Below are positions 1-8,903 of a DNA stretch of 64,000 nucleotides, piece by piece. Both the position numbers and the translations under genes were made by a program. The stretch is taken from NCBI RefSeq assembly GCF_017355405.1, contig NZ_CP061177.1, forward strand, positions 124,001 to 188,000. Direction: 5' to 3'. The notes beneath the pieces were generated by a model that was given only the letters and a program-made list of their open reading frames with translations, was not told the DNA's origin and searched no databases. Source of the DNA: Roseomonas haemaphysalidis. GTDB lineage: Bacteria > Pseudomonadota > Alphaproteobacteria > Acetobacterales > Acetobacteraceae. The first letter of the stretch is position 1. Each line of letters begins with the position of its first letter.

Positions 1-1482
1 CTGCGCGACCGCGGCCTGCCGCCGCTGCTGGCCGAGGCGCTGCTGGCCCTGGTGCCCGAGGCCTCGCCCCGCCCGGAACTGGACCGCGCCCTGGCCGAAA
101 CCCTGCCCGCCCGGGTGGAGGACGGCGGCACCGTCGCCCCCGGCTATGACGGCGAGCTGGACGCGCTGCGCCGGCTGCGCGACGACGGGCGCTCGGCCAT
201 CGCGGCCTTGCAGCTGGACCTCGCCCAGGCCTGGGGCGTGGCCAGCCTGAAGATCCGCCACCACCAGCAGTTCGGCTATCTGGCCGAGATGCCGGCGGCG
301 GCCGGCGAGAAGCTGCTGCGCGCCCCGCCCGCCCCCGGCCCCATGGCACCGGTGCACCGGCAAACCATGGCCAACGCCATCCGCTTCACCTGCGCGGCGC
401 TGGCCGAGCTGGACCGCAAGCTGGCCGAGGCCGGGCAGCAGGCGAGCAAGCGCGAGGCGCTGGTGGTGCGCCACCTGCGCGACCTGTGCCTGCGGGCCGG
501 CTTTGGCATCGATGCCAGCGCCGCCGCCATGGCGGAGTTCGACATCCACGCCGCCAGCGCGGAGCTGGCCGCCGGCCAGCGCTGGTGCCGGCCGGACATG
601 ACGGAGCGCGCCGAGTTCTGCATCATCCAGGGCCGCCACCCGGTGGTGGAGGCGGCGCTCGGCCGCGACCGCGCCAGGGCGGCCGCCTTTGTGCCCAACG
701 ACGCAGACCTGTCCCCCGGCCGGCGGCTGTGCCTGCTGACCGGCCCCAACATGGCCGGCAAGTCCACCTTTCTGCGGCAGAACGCCATCATGGCGGTACT
801 GGCCCAGGCGGGGCTGTTCGTGCCGGCCCAGCGCGCCGTGATCGGGCTGGTGGACCGGCTGTTTTCCCGCGTCGGCGCCGCGGACGACATCGCCGGCGGC
901 CGTTCCACCTTCATGGTGGAGATGACGGAAACGGCGGCCATCCTGAACCAGGCCACCGCCCGCTCGCTGGTGGTGCTGGACGAGGTGGGGCGCGGCACCG
1001 CCACCTGGGACGGGCTGGCCATCGGCTGGGCGGTGCTGGAAGCGCTGCACGACCGCATCCGCTGCCGCGCCGTCTTCGCCACGCATTTCCATGAGCTGTG
1101 CGCGCTGACCGGCAAGCTGCCGGAGCTTGCGCCCGCCACCATGAAGGTGCGCGAGCACCGGGGCGAGGTGGTGTTCCTGCACCAGGTCGCCCCCGGTGCC
1201 TCGGAACGCTCCTGGGGCCTGCATGTCGCCAAGCTGGCCGGCGTGCCGCGCGAGGTGGTGGCGCGCGCCACCGCCGTGCTGGCCGCGCTGGAGGAACGCG
1301 CGCGCGGCCTCGACCCGCTGGCGGGCGAGATGCCGCTGTTCGCCCGCGCGGTGCCCGTGGCCACCGCCGAGGAAGCCGGGGAAGACCCGCTGCGGGCGGC
1401 GCTGGCGGCGATCGACCCGGATACGTTGACGCCGCGCGGGGCGCTGGAAGCGCTGTACCGGCTCAAGGGCCTGGAAGGGTGA
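1..1482 (+). CDS. mutS: DNA mismatch repair protein MutS, 3' part (5' end outside window)
   Basis: This is the C-terminal part of MutS, the ATPase that recognises mismatches and recruits MutL. The reading frame is open from base 1, so the mismatch-binding and connector domains lie outside the window; about 493 residues are visible. They cover the lever and clamp helices followed by the ATPase domain. The Walker A motif GPNMAGKST is at 742-768. The Walker B region VVLDEVGRGTATWDG follows at about 970-1010. A conserved ATHFHEL stretch lies near 1080, and the helix-turn-helix dimerisation tail ends at 1482. The family assignment is certain from the signature motifs. The gene is followed by about 250 bp of non-coding DNA. 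Confidence 0.97.
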   Translation: MRDRGLPPLLAEALLALVPEASPRPELDRALAETLPARVEDGGTVAPGYDGELDALRRLRDDGRSAIAALQLDLAQAWGVASLKIRHHQQFGYLAEMPAAAGEKLLRAPPAPGPMAPVHRQTMANAIRFTCAALAELDRKLAEAGQQASKREALVVRHLRDLCLRAGFGIDASAAAMAEFDIHAASAELAAGQRWCRPDMTERAEFCIIQGRHPVVEAALGRDRARAAAFVPNDADLSPGRRLCLLTGPNMAGKSTFLRQNAIMAVLAQAGLFVPAQRAVIGLVDRLFSRVGAADDIAGGRSTFMVEMTETAAILNQATARSLVVLDEVGRGTATWDGLAIGWAVLEALHDRIRCRAVFATHFHELCALTGKLPELAPATMKVREHRGEVVFLHQVAPGASERSWGLHVAKLAGVPREVVARATAVLAALEERARGLDPLAGEMPLFARAVPVATAEEAGEDPLRAALAAIDPDTLTPRGALEALYRLKGLEG

Positions 1483-1682
1483 ACGGGCGGGGCGGGGCGG
1501 ATCGCCAGGAAGTTGAAATGCCGGGCGCCCCAAGCACCGCATGGTCCGGAACCAGAACAGAAAACCCGGGCATCTCGCAAATTCTTTCGCGGGCTTTTCC
1601 TTGCTTTCCGTGCGAGTCGCGCGTTTCAGCCCCCCGCCCCCGCTTGATTTCCGCTGTTGCGCACACAACCGGCGCCGCCGCT

Positions 1683-1710
1683 TTGACGTTGAGGCCCTGA
1701 CACAAATAGG
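1683..1710 (+). promoter_or_regulatory. Weak candidate sigma-70-like promoter in the 255-bp gap after mutS
   Basis: TTGACG at 1683-1688 is a good -35 hexamer. The DNA after it is unusually AT-rich for this genome (ACAAATAGG near 1702-1710), but no clear -10 hexamer sits at 16-18 bp. It would serve the gene starting at 1738. Nothing else was recognised in 1483-1737. Confidence 0.3.
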
Positions 1711-1737
1711 CTGGCCCGTCCTGCCAGGGAGAACCCG

Positions 1738-2937
1738 ATGTCGCTTGCCGAGTCCGCCGCTGAGCCGGCTACCCTTGCCTGGCAGGCCTTTCTGGGACTG
1801 GCGGGCGAGGACGCCTGGACGCAGCGCATCGCCGACCTCGGGCTCAAGGCCAAGCCGCATTCCTGGCGCGGGCGCGCGGCGCAGCAGCGGCACGCGCTGG
1901 AGCTGATCCTGGCGCGGCTGTCCCGCCCCGGCGCCAAGCCGCCGGCACCGGCGGAACGCCTGGCGCTCAACATGATGCAGGAAGCCGTCTGGCTGTCCGA
2001 CACCCTGCCCGAGGAACCCCGTGCCCGGCTGCGCGCCGAACTGCTGCGCGGCCTGACCGGCGAGGCGACGCTGATCCCGCTGTTCCACCTGCTGCGGCAG
2101 GCGGCGCGGCAGCGGGCGCGTGGCTTTCAGGTGCATTTCAGCGGGCTGAGCGACGGCACGCCGTTCGACCTGTTGCTGCGGCGGGACGGGGTGGAGGCGG
2201 AGCTGTCCTGCGAAACCATCTCGGCCGAGGAAGGCCGGCCCGTGCCGCGCCAGGACTGGTGCGCCCTGATGGACGGCATCAACCCCGACCTGCAGACCTG
2301 GCTGGCGGCCCATCCCGGCCGCTACCTGCTGAAGATGACCCTTCCCGAGGGCATCCACGGCCCGGAACAGCTGTCCGGGCTGCAGCGGCGCATCTCATCG
2401 CTGCTGGCGGCGCAGCGGCGGCAGGACAGCTCGGCCGATGCCGTGCTGAAGCTGGACCCGCTGGTGCTGGCGGGCGCGCAGATGTCCGGCCTGCCGCACC
2501 AGCTGCGGGCGCAGTTCGGCCCCGACGCGCATCTGGCCGTGACCGGCGACCCGAACGGCGGCAGCGTGTTCGTGCTGGCGGCGCGCGCCGGGCAGCGCAA
2601 CGCGGTGGCGGAGGCCGCCGTGCGGCGCCTAGCGGTGGCCGCGGGCAGCCGGCTGACCGGCACCCGCCCCGGCATCCTGGCGGTGCTGCTGGACGACATC
2701 GACCGCAACGAATGGCGGGTGCTGCGCGAATCGCTGGAGCTGGAGGGCGTGGTGCGGCGCTTCTTCACCACCCCCGAAGCCAAGCGGCTGGTCGCCGCCG
2801 GCTTCACCACGCGGCTGGAGATGTTCGGCGTGCAGCCACCCGATGCCGCCGGCGAGGGCGAGCTGCGGTTCCGCAATTCCGGCCATCCGGACGCCGCCAG
2901 CACGGCGCTGCGGCCGGCCATCGCCTCGGGCGGCTGA
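1738..2937 (+). CDS. Hypothetical protein, 399 aa, not recognised
   Basis: I do not recognise this protein. It is a soluble-looking polypeptide without signal peptide or membrane segment, rich in Ala, Leu and Arg. Residues 1-125 look helical. The middle contains FQVHFSGLSDGTPFDLLLRR and SAEEGRPVPRQDWCALMDG, and the C-terminal half has alternating beta-like stretches such as LAVTGDPNGGSVFVLAAR and GILAVLLDDIDRNEW. That pattern suggests a mixed alpha/beta fold that could bind or process something, but no catalytic motif is obvious. The start at 1738 is preceded by AGGGAGAACCCG, a good ribosome-binding site. It stands alone between mutS and a microprotein on the same strand. Confidence 0.8.
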   Translation: MSLAESAAEPATLAWQAFLGLAGEDAWTQRIADLGLKAKPHSWRGRAAQQRHALELILARLSRPGAKPPAPAERLALNMMQEAVWLSDTLPEEPRARLRAELLRGLTGEATLIPLFHLLRQAARQRARGFQVHFSGLSDGTPFDLLLRRDGVEAELSCETISAEEGRPVPRQDWCALMDGINPDLQTWLAAHPGRYLLKMTLPEGIHGPEQLSGLQRRISSLLAAQRRQDSSADAVLKLDPLVLAGAQMSGLPHQLRAQFGPDAHLAVTGDPNGGSVFVLAARAGQRNAVAEAAVRRLAVAAGSRLTGTRPGILAVLLDDIDRNEWRVLRESLELEGVVRRFFTTPEAKRLVAAGFTTRLEMFGVQPPDAAGEGELRFRNSGHPDAASTALRPAIASGG

Positions 2938-3062
2938 CGCTCGCCTCTTCGTGATGGCCGAATGGCGGCTGTGTCACGAAATCGTCGCGGTGCCAGACAA
3001 CCTCGGGCGGCTTACGGTGTTGTTACACCACCCTGCAACGCGTTTCCCGAGGCTGGAGCCCG

Positions 3063-3209
3063 ATGTCCGAGCGTGAGATGGAAGCCAAGCTGGTGGAGCT
3101 GGATCGCCTGCTGAACGACCCCGAGGTGCGGATGGACCCGCATCGCGTGTGGTTGCTGCTGCAGGAGATCTCGGGCGCCAACGGCACGGCGCAGCCGATC
3201 GCCGCCTGA
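3063..3209 (+). CDS. 48-aa microprotein, probable small ORF
   Basis: A 48-codon ORF starts at ATG 3063 (MSEREMEAKLVELDRLLNDP) and ends at TGA 3207-3209. It is charged, predicted helical and has a biased coding look (GC-rich third positions). The stretch LVELDRLLNDPEV followed by DPHRVWLLLQEIS is reminiscent of the coiled-coil N-terminus of release factor 1-type proteins, but is far too short to be one; I treat that only as a resemblance. It sits 125 bp after the 399-aa gene and converges on tlyA, whose stop is 6 bp away. Expression is unproven. Confidence 0.5.
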   Translation: MSEREMEAKLVELDRLLNDPEVRMDPHRVWLLLQEISGANGTAQPIAA

Positions 3210-3215
3210 CGCGGG

Positions 3216-3959
3216 CTACGCCGCGCCCTTGCGCGCGGCGATCAGGAACTCCCGGTTGCCTTCCGGCCCCAGGATCGGGCTGGGCTCGATGCCCAGGACG
3301 GTCCAGTCCGGCAGCCCGCCCCACCAAGCTTGCACCGTGTCGCACACCGCCTGATGCACGGCGGGGTCGCGCACCACGCCGCCCTTGCCCACCTTGTCCG
3401 GCCCGGCCTCGAACTGCGGCTTGATCAGCGCCACGGCCCAGGCACCGGGCGCCGCCAGCTCCAGCGCCGCCGGCAGCACGGTGGCCAGCCCAATGAAGCT
3501 GGCATCGCAGACCACGATGCCGGGAGCCTCCGGCACCCGCACCGCGGTCAGCCTGCGGGCGTTGCATTTTTCCAGCACCACCACCCGCGCGTCGCTGCGC
3601 AGCTTCCAGGCCAACTGGCCGTGGCCGACATCGACGGCGTAGACCCTGCTCGCGCCACGCGTCAGCAGCACGTCGGTGAAGCCGCCGGTGGAAGCGCCCA
3701 CATCCACGGCGACCCGCCCGTCCGGCGACAGCGCGAAATGGTCCAGCGCGTGGCTCAGCTTCATGCCGCCGCGCGACACCCAGGGGTGTTCCTGGCCCTT
3801 GACCTCCAGCGGCATGTCGTCGGGCACCGGCTGGCCGGGCTTGTCCACCCGCCGGGTGTCGGAAAACACCTTGCCGGCCATGATCAGCGCCTGGGCGCGC
3901 GAGCGGGTTTCCACCAGCCCGCGCTCGACCAGCGCCTGGTCGGCGCGCAGCTTGGGCAT
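3216..3959 (-). CDS. tlyA: TlyA family rRNA (cytidine-2'-O)-methyltransferase
   Basis: A 247-aa S4/FtsJ-type RNA methyltransferase of the TlyA (hemolysin A) family, which methylates ribose 2'-OH groups of 16S/23S rRNA cytidines using SAM. Residues 1-60 form the S4 RNA-binding domain (RADQALVERGLVETRSRAQ). The Rossmann methyltransferase follows, with the SAM-binding motif VDVGASTGGFTDVLL at about 85-100 and later VVCDASFIGL and ALIKPQFEAG. I chose ATG 3959 because it gives the usual family length and begins directly with the S4 domain; a longer frame extends upstream but overlaps the preceding gene. It is the last gene of the minus-strand run headed by tusA, 16 bp behind the small acidic gene. 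Confidence 0.95.
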   Translation of the reverse strand: MPKLRADQALVERGLVETRSRAQALIMAGKVFSDTRRVDKPGQPVPDDMPLEVKGQEHPWVSRGGMKLSHALDHFALSPDGRVAVDVGASTGGFTDVLLTRGASRVYAVDVGHGQLAWKLRSDARVVVLEKCNARRLTAVRVPEAPGIVVCDASFIGLATVLPAALELAAPGAWAVALIKPQFEAGPDKVGKGGVVRDPAVHQAVCDTVQAWWGGLPDWTVLGIEPSPILGPEGNREFLIAARKGAA

Positions 3960-3975
3960 CAGCGCGGGGCCGGGG

Positions 3976-4263
3976 TCAATGCAGCCGCGACCGGGCGGGC
4001 GCGCGGGGCGCGGGCCCGTCCTCCCAGCCGGGGAAGCCATCCTCGAAGGCGGCCTCGTCCAGCTCGGCATCCCAGATGCGCCAGCCGTCGGGCCAGTCGG
4101 CGAAGCCTTCCTTGTCGGCCCGCGCGTCGCGCGCCGCCTCGGCCAGCCGGCGGGTGGAGAAGATGCCGACGCGCAGGCCGTTCACCTCGTCCCAGTCCAC
4201 GTCCTCGTCATCGGCCTCGGCACCCAGCTGGTAGTGCCACAGCTCGAAGATGATCATGCTCAT
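3976..4263 (-). CDS. Small acidic hypothetical protein, 95 aa
   Basis: A 95-aa protein beginning MSMIIFELWHYQLGAE. It is acidic and Trp-rich in its middle (EGFADWPDGWRIWDAELDE), with no signal peptide or transmembrane segment. I do not recognise a named family. The start at 4263 has GAGG eight bases upstream. An in-frame ATG at 4257 is an alternative. It lies 10 bp behind dxs and 16 bp before tlyA, so it is almost certainly cotranscribed with them. The last residues (APRAPARSRLH) are basic and low-complexity. Confidence 0.75.
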   Translation of the reverse strand: MSMIIFELWHYQLGAEADDEDVDWDEVNGLRVGIFSTRRLAEAARDARADKEGFADWPDGWRIWDAELDEAAFEDGFPGWEDGPAPRAPARSRLH

Positions 4264-4273
4264 GCCGCCATCC

Positions 4274-6217
4274 TCACGCCCGGGCGGGGGCCGCCGCCGC
4301 TGCGCCGGGGCCCATGGCCGCCAGCACCTGCGCCACGATGGCCCGCGCCGACAGCCCCGCCGTCTCATACTGCGCCTTGGGGGTGTCGTGGTCGAGAAAG
4401 GCGTCCGGCAGGCACATGGGGCGGAACTTCAGCCCGCTGTCGAAGGCGCCGCCCATGGCCAGGTGCTGCATGACCAGGGCGCCGAAGCCGCAGACGGAGC
4501 CTTCCTCCAGCGTCACCATCACCTCGTGGTGGCGGGCCAGCTGGTCGACCAGCGCGGTGTCCAGCGGCTTGGCGAAGCGCGCGTCGGCCACCGTGCAGGA
4601 CAGGCCCAGCGCCGCCAGTTCCTCGGCCGCCGCCAGGCATTCACGCAGCCGGGTGCCGTAGGACAGCAGCGCCACGGCCGAGCCTTCCCGCAGCACGCGG
4701 CCGCGGCCGATCTCCACCGGCGTGCCACGCGCCGGCACCGGCTCCAGGCCGAAGCCCTCGCCGCGCGGAAAGCGGAAGGCGATGGGGCCGTCGTCGAAGG
4801 CGGCGGCGGTGGCCACCATGTGGGCCAGCTCCGCCTCGTCCGACGGCGCCATCAGCACCATGTCGGGGATGCAGCCGAGATAGGCGATGTCAAAGGCGCC
4901 GGCATGGGTGGCGCCGTCCGCCCCCACCAGCCCGGCGCGGTCCATGGCGAAGCGCACGGGCAGCTTCTGCAGCGCCACGTCGTGCACCACCTGGTCGTAG
5001 GCCCGCTGCAGAAAGGTGGAATAGATGGCGACAAAGGGCTTGATGCCCTCGGTCGCCAGCCCGGCGGCGAAGGTGACGGCGTGCTGCTCGGCGATGCCGA
5101 CATCGAAGGTGCGGCGGGGAAAGCGCTTGCCAAAGGCGTCCAGCCCCGTGCCGGACGGCATGGCGGCGGTGACGGCGACGATGCGCTCGTCCTGCTCGGC
5201 TTCCGCGATCAGGGCCTTGGCGAAGGTGGCGGTGTAGGTGGGCGGGCCCGGCGGCGCCTTGTTCTGCGCGCCGGTGACGACGTTGAACTTGCTGACCGCG
5301 TGGTACTTGTCGGGCGCGGCCTCCGCCGGCGGGTAGCCCTTGCCCTTCTGGGTCACCACGTGCAGCAGCACCGGCGGGCCGGTGTCGGCATCGCGCAGGT
5401 TACGCAGCAGCGGCAGCAGGTGGTCCAGGTTGTGGCCGTCGATCGGGCCCACGTAGTAGAAGCCCATCTCCTCGAACAACGTGCCGCCCGTCAGCATGCC
5501 GCGCGCGAACTCGTCGGCGCGGCGCGCCACGCGCTCCAGCGGCGCCGGAAAGCGGCGGGCGACCTTGGCCATCACCTCGCGCAGCGACAGGAAGGGGCGG
5601 GACGAGATCAGCCGCGACAGATAGGCCGACATGGCGCCGACCGGCGGCGCGATGGACATGTCGTTGTCGTTCAGCACCACGATCAGGCGCGAGCGCATGG
5701 CGCCCGCGTTGTTCATCGCCTCATAGGCCATGCCGGCGCTCATGGAGCCGTCGCCGATCACGGAGATGACGCTCTGCTCGTTGCGCTTGCCCCCCGGGCG
5801 CAGCAGGTCGCGCGCCACGGCCATGCCCAGGCCGGCGGAGATGGAGGTGGAGGAATGCGCGGCGCCGAAGGGGTCGTATTCGCTTTCGCTGCGCCGGGTG
5901 AAGCCGGACAGGCCGCCGGGCTGGCGCAGCGTGTGGATGCGGTCTCTACGGCCCGTCAGGATCTTGTGCGGGTAGGCCTGGTGGCCGACATCCCAGATCA
6001 GCTTGTCGCGGGGCGTGTCGAACACCGCGTGGATGGCCACCGTCAGCTCCACCACGCCGAGCGACGCGCCGAGGTGCCCGCCGGTCTGGCTGACGGCGTG
6101 CACCGTCTCGGCCCGCAGCTCCGCCGCCACCTGCTTGAGCTGGTCGGCGGAAAAATTCTTCAGGTCGGCCGGAATGCGGATGCGGTCCAGCAGCGGCGTG
6201 TGCGGGGCGGGGTTCAC
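4274..6217 (-). CDS. dxs: 1-deoxy-D-xylulose-5-phosphate synthase
   Basis: DXS condenses pyruvate and glyceraldehyde-3-phosphate into DXP, the first step of the MEP isoprenoid pathway, using thiamine diphosphate. The 647-aa length fits the family. Visible motifs are [14 protein letters not shown] near residue 50, the ThDP/Mg site [16 protein letters not shown]...NDNDMSI near 150-185, and the transketolase-type second half with [14 protein letters not shown] near 410. The frame stays open to 6481, but the GTG at 6217 ([13 protein letters not shown]) is preferred: it has GGAGG 11 bases upstream and lies 4 bp past the ispA stop. DXS and IspA, encoded side by side, supply the head and the C15 product of the pathway. 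Confidence 0.96.
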   Translation of the reverse strand: MNPAPHTPLLDRIRIPADLKNFSADQLKQVAAELRAETVHAVSQTGGHLGASLGVVELTVAIHAVFDTPRDKLIWDVGHQAYPHKILTGRRDRIHTLRQPGGLSGFTRRSESEYDPFGAAHSSTSISAGLGMAVARDLLRPGGKRNEQSVISVIGDGSMSAGMAYEAMNNAGAMRSRLIVVLNDNDMSIAPPVGAMSAYLSRLISSRPFLSLREVMAKVARRFPAPLERVARRADEFARGMLTGGTLFEEMGFYYVGPIDGHNLDHLLPLLRNLRDADTGPPVLLHVVTQKGKGYPPAEAAPDKYHAVSKFNVVTGAQNKAPPGPPTYTATFAKALIAEAEQDERIVAVTAAMPSGTGLDAFGKRFPRRTFDVGIAEQHAVTFAAGLATEGIKPFVAIYSTFLQRAYDQVVHDVALQKLPVRFAMDRAGLVGADGATHAGAFDIAYLGCIPDMVLMAPSDEAELAHMVATAAAFDDGPIAFRFPRGEGFGLEPVPARGTPVEIGRGRVLREGSAVALLSYGTRLRECLAAAEELAALGLSCTVADARFAKPLDTALVDQLARHHEVMVTLEEGSVCGFGALVMQHLAMGGAFDSGLKFRPMCLPDAFLDHDTPKAQYETAGLSARAIVAQVLAAMGPGAAAAAPARA

Positions 6218-6221
6218 GGAA

Positions 6222-7136
6222 TCAGGACCTCCGGGCGATGGTGTAGTCGGCCAGCATCCGCAGGAGATCGGCACGCTCCCCGAAGCTGTCCAGGTGCTCG
6301 CGCGCCTGGGCGGCCAGCCGCTCGGCCTGGGCGCGGGCGCGGTCCAGCCCCAGCAGCCCGACCAGCGTCGCCTTGCCGGCGGCGGCGTCTTTGCCGGTGG
6401 CCTTGCCGGTTTCCTCGGCCGTGGCGGTGGCGTCCAGCACGTCGTCCGAGATCTGAAAGGCCGCGCCGAGGTCGCGGCCATAGGCGCAGAGCGCGTGGCG
6501 CTGCTGAGCCGCGGCCTTGCCCAGGATGGCGCCCGCCTCGGCCGCGAACTCGATCAGCTTGCCGGTCTTGAGCAGTTGCAGCCGGCCGATGGAGGCCTCC
6601 GTCGGCTCCTCGGTGCCCTGCTCGGCCAGCATGTCCAGCATCTGGCCGCCGCACATGCCGCGCGGGCCGGACGCGATGGCGAGGCGCCGCAGCAGCTCCA
6701 CCCGCACGCCGGAATCGGAATGGGTGTCCTCGTCCGCCAGCACCGCGAAGGCGTGGGCCTGCAGCGCGTCGCCGGCCAGAATGGCGGTGGCTTCGTCAAA
6801 GGCCAGGTGGGTGGTGGGCTTGCCGCGGCGCAACGCGTCGTTGTCCATGGCCGGCAGGTCGTCATGCACCAGGGAATAGGCGTGCAGCATCTCCACGGCG
6901 GCGGCCACCCGCAGGGCGCTGGCCCGCGCCACGCCGAAGGGCTTGGCGCCTTCCAGCACCAGAAAGCCGCGCAGCCGCTTGCCGCCGCCGAGCGTGGCGT
7001 AGCGCATGGCCGCCGCCAGCTTGGCTTCCGGCCCTTCCTCGGGCGGCAGCACCGCGTCCAGCGTGTCCTCGATCTCGGCCGCCGCCTCGCGCAGCGCCTC
7101 GGCCAGCGTGGGTGCGGCCTGGCGGGCGCTGGTCAT
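6222..7136 (-). CDS. ispA: Geranylgeranyl/farnesyl diphosphate synthase family (IspA)
   Basis: A 304-aa class I trans-prenyltransferase that condenses IPP with DMAPP/GPP to give farnesyl diphosphate for quinones, hopanoids or undecaprenol. The first aspartate-rich motif is DDLPAMDND at about residue 90 and the second is [11 protein letters not shown] at about 225, followed by [23 protein letters not shown] provides the diphosphate-binding Lys/Arg. Its start overlaps the xseB stop by 4 bp (ATGA) and its stop is 4 bp before the dxs start, so the three genes are translationally coupled. Chain-length specificity (C15 versus C20) cannot be fixed by eye. Confidence 0.94.
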   Translation of the reverse strand: MTSARQAAPTLAEALREAAAEIEDTLDAVLPPEEGPEAKLAAAMRYATLGGGKRLRGFLVLEGAKPFGVARASALRVAAAVEMLHAYSLVHDDLPAMDNDALRRGKPTTHLAFDEATAILAGDALQAHAFAVLADEDTHSDSGVRVELLRRLAIASGPRGMCGGQMLDMLAEQGTEEPTEASIGRLQLLKTGKLIEFAAEAGAILGKAAAQQRHALCAYGRDLGAAFQISDDVLDATATAEETGKATGKDAAAGKATLVGLLGLDRARAQAERLAAQAREHLDSFGERADLLRMLADYTIARRS

Positions 7137-7459
7137 GCCATGTCCCGCAGGCTGCCGGCTTGCGCGCCGTTCGCCACGATCGCCTGCACCTTCTGCTCGG
7201 CCTCGGCCAACTTGGCCTCGCAGTGGCGGCGCAGCGCGGCGCCGCGCTCGTAGTCGGCGATGGCTTCCTCCAGCTTGGCGGAGCCGCCTTCCAGCTTGCG
7301 CACGATGCCGTCCAGCTCCGCCAGCGCCGCCTCGAAGGACAGCGCGCTCACGTCGTTGGGGTCGGCTTTCGCCGCGCGGGCCGCCGGGCGGCCGGGGGCG
7401 GCGCTGGTGGACAGGGCCGGCGCGTCCTCAAACGGGGTCTGCGAGGGCGTCTCGGGCAT
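7133..7459 (-). CDS. xseB: Exodeoxyribonuclease VII small subunit
   Basis: XseB, the small helical subunit of the single-strand-specific exonuclease VII. The core SFEAALAELDGIVRKLEGG, then LEEAIADYERGAALRRHCE, is diagnostic. The protein is 108 aa, longer than usual because of about 35 extra N-terminal residues rich in Ala and Pro. The large subunit XseA is not in the window. Its stop overlaps the ispA start (ATGA). The xseB-ispA-dxs order is common in proteobacteria. Confidence 0.93.
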   Translation of the reverse strand: MPETPSQTPFEDAPALSTSAAPGRPAARAAKADPNDVSALSFEAALAELDGIVRKLEGGSAKLEEAIADYERGAALRRHCEAKLAEAEQKVQAIVANGAQAGSLRDMA

Positions 7460-7508
7460 GGCGGAAACCTCAGTGATCAGGGGCGCCGCCCCGGGGGGCA
7501 GCGGGCGC

Positions 7509-8444
7509 TCAGGCCATCAGCGCGCGCAGATGCACCGCGGCGCAGCTGGCCAAAGCGGACAGATCATAGCCGCCCTCGAGCAGCGAGACGACCCGGCCCC
7601 GCGCATGGCGGCCGGCCAGGTGGCAGATTTCATCCGTCAGCCACGCGAAGTCGGCTTCCCGCACCCGCAGCTGGGCCAGGGGGTCGCGCGCATGGGCGTC
7701 GAACCCGGCGGACACCACGATCAGCTCCGGCGCGAAACGCTCCACCGCCGGCAGCAGGTGCTCGGCCCAGGCGGCGCGAAAGGCGGCACCGTCGGCGCCC
7801 GGCGGCAGGGTGGCGTTGAACACGTTGCCCGCCCCCGTCTCGGCTTCCGCCCCCGTGCCGGGGTAGCAAGGCGACTGGTGGCTGGAGGCGAACAGGATGG
7901 ACGGGTCGTCCCACACCATGGCCTGGGTGCCGTTGCCGTGGTGCACGTCGAAATCCAGGATCGCCACGCGTGCCAGGCCGTGCGCCGCCTGGGCGTGCCG
8001 CGCCGCCACCACGGCGTTGCCAAAAAAGCAGAAGCCCATGGCGCGCTCCGGCTCGGCATGGTGGCCGGGCGGGCGGGTGGCGCAAAAGGCGCGCAGCACG
8101 GCGCCCGGGCCGCACACCGCGTCCACCGCCGCCACGGCGGCGCCGGCGGCGCGCAGCGCGGCCCCGGCGCTGGCGTGGTTCATGCCGGTGTCGCCATCCA
8201 CCGGCACAAAGCGGCCCGGCCCGGGGCGCACCGCCAGGATCGCCGCCACATGCGCGGGCGGATGCACGCGCAGCAACTGCGCCTCCGTCGCCTCGGGCGC
8301 CACGTCCCGCAGCAGGGGGGCGAATTCCTCGGCTTCCAGCGCGGACAGCACGGCGCGCAGCCGGTCGGGGCATTCCGGATGGTCGGGGAAGTTCTCGTGC
8401 GCCAGGCAGGCGTGATGCGTGAGCAGCAGCACCGGCCCGCTCAT
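7509..8444 (-). CDS. Histone deacetylase family protein (AcuC/acetylpolyamine amidohydrolase-like)
   Basis: A 311-aa zinc-dependent deacetylase of the arginase/deacetylase fold. Bacterial members remove acetyl groups from polyamines, acetoin-related substrates or protein lysines. Family motifs appear in order: HPECPDRL at residues 22-29, TRPPGHHAEP with the catalytic His pair, DFDVHHGNGTQ with zinc-binding Asp and His, SAGFDAHARDPL with the second zinc Asp, and LEGGYD near the C-terminus. The ATG at 8444 (MSGPVLLLTHHACL) is the natural start. It lies 25 bp behind tusA and 49 bp before xseB on the same strand. The substrate cannot be predicted; class II-like bacterial members are usually annotated simply as histone deacetylase family. 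Confidence 0.92.
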   Translation of the reverse strand: MSGPVLLLTHHACLAHENFPDHPECPDRLRAVLSALEAEEFAPLLRDVAPEATEAQLLRVHPPAHVAAILAVRPGPGRFVPVDGDTGMNHASAGAALRAAGAAVAAVDAVCGPGAVLRAFCATRPPGHHAEPERAMGFCFFGNAVVAARHAQAAHGLARVAILDFDVHHGNGTQAMVWDDPSILFASSHQSPCYPGTGAEAETGAGNVFNATLPPGADGAAFRAAWAEHLLPAVERFAPELIVVSAGFDAHARDPLAQLRVREADFAWLTDEICHLAGRHARGRVVSLLEGGYDLSALASCAAVHLRALMA

Positions 8445-8469
8445 CCCGCGACGCCCATCCAGGGGGCGC

Positions 8470-8712
8470 TCACGGCGCGGGAGCATCCTCGCGCTTGCGC
8501 AGCGTGAAGCGGTAGGCGCCGGCGGCCTCAGAGAAGCTGACCAGCGCGTGGCCGGTTTCGCGGCAAAAGGCCTGAAAGTCGGCGACGGACGCGGGGTCGG
8601 AGGACAGCACGGTCAGCCGCGCGCCGGGCGCCATGGCGCGCAGCGCCTTGTTGGCCTTGAGCACCGGCAGGGGGCAGCGCAGGCCCTGGACGTCGAGCGT
8701 TGTTTCACTCAT
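8470..8712 (-). CDS. tusA: Sulfurtransferase TusA family protein
   Basis: An 80-aa TusA/SirA-like protein with the defining LRCPLPVLKA motif at residues 11-20; its Cys13 would carry the persulfide sulfur. Members relay sulfur for tRNA thiolation, molybdenum cofactor or other thio-cofactors. The two-layer alpha/beta pattern (ARLTVLSSDPASVADFQAFC) is typical. It heads the minus-strand run and is read divergently from the ROK kinase; a composite inverted repeat fills the space between them. Confidence 0.9.
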   Translation of the reverse strand: MSETTLDVQGLRCPLPVLKANKALRAMAPGARLTVLSSDPASVADFQAFCRETGHALVSFSEAAGAYRFTLRKREDAPAP

Positions 8713-8746
8713 GCCGGGCAATGCATCACCAGGGGGCGCGGGAAGC

Positions 8747-8869
8747 AAGGTCGGGGAAAGGAATTCCCCCAAGCCCCCGTCTTTTTTCTGTCGGTCCGCC
8801 CGCCGCGAGCGAAGCCCGAACAGCACAAAAAGAAGCTGGGGGCCTGGGGGAATTCCGTTCCCCAACCTT
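8747..8869. repeat. Composite inverted repeat, copy A (divergent intergenic)
   Basis: The left arm (8747-8790) begins AAGGTCGGGG, contains the palindrome GGAATTCC with flanking C-tracts and ends in a CTTTTTTCTG tract. The right arm (about 8826-8869) is its near-perfect reverse complement: AAAAAGAAG, then GGGGGAATTCC, then CCCCAACCTT. About 44 bases per arm pair across a loop of about 35. It lies between the divergent 5' ends of tusA and the ROK kinase gene, so it cannot be a terminator for either. Confidence 0.9.
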
Positions 8870-8903
8870 CTCCCCCGCCCGCCACCCGCTATGATCCGCG
8901 CCC

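Noticed and set aside
4250..6571. A 773-codon plus-strand frame opposite dxs and ispA
   Set aside because: dxs and ispA are unambiguous on the minus strand; the plus frame is His/Gly/Gln-rich shadow.
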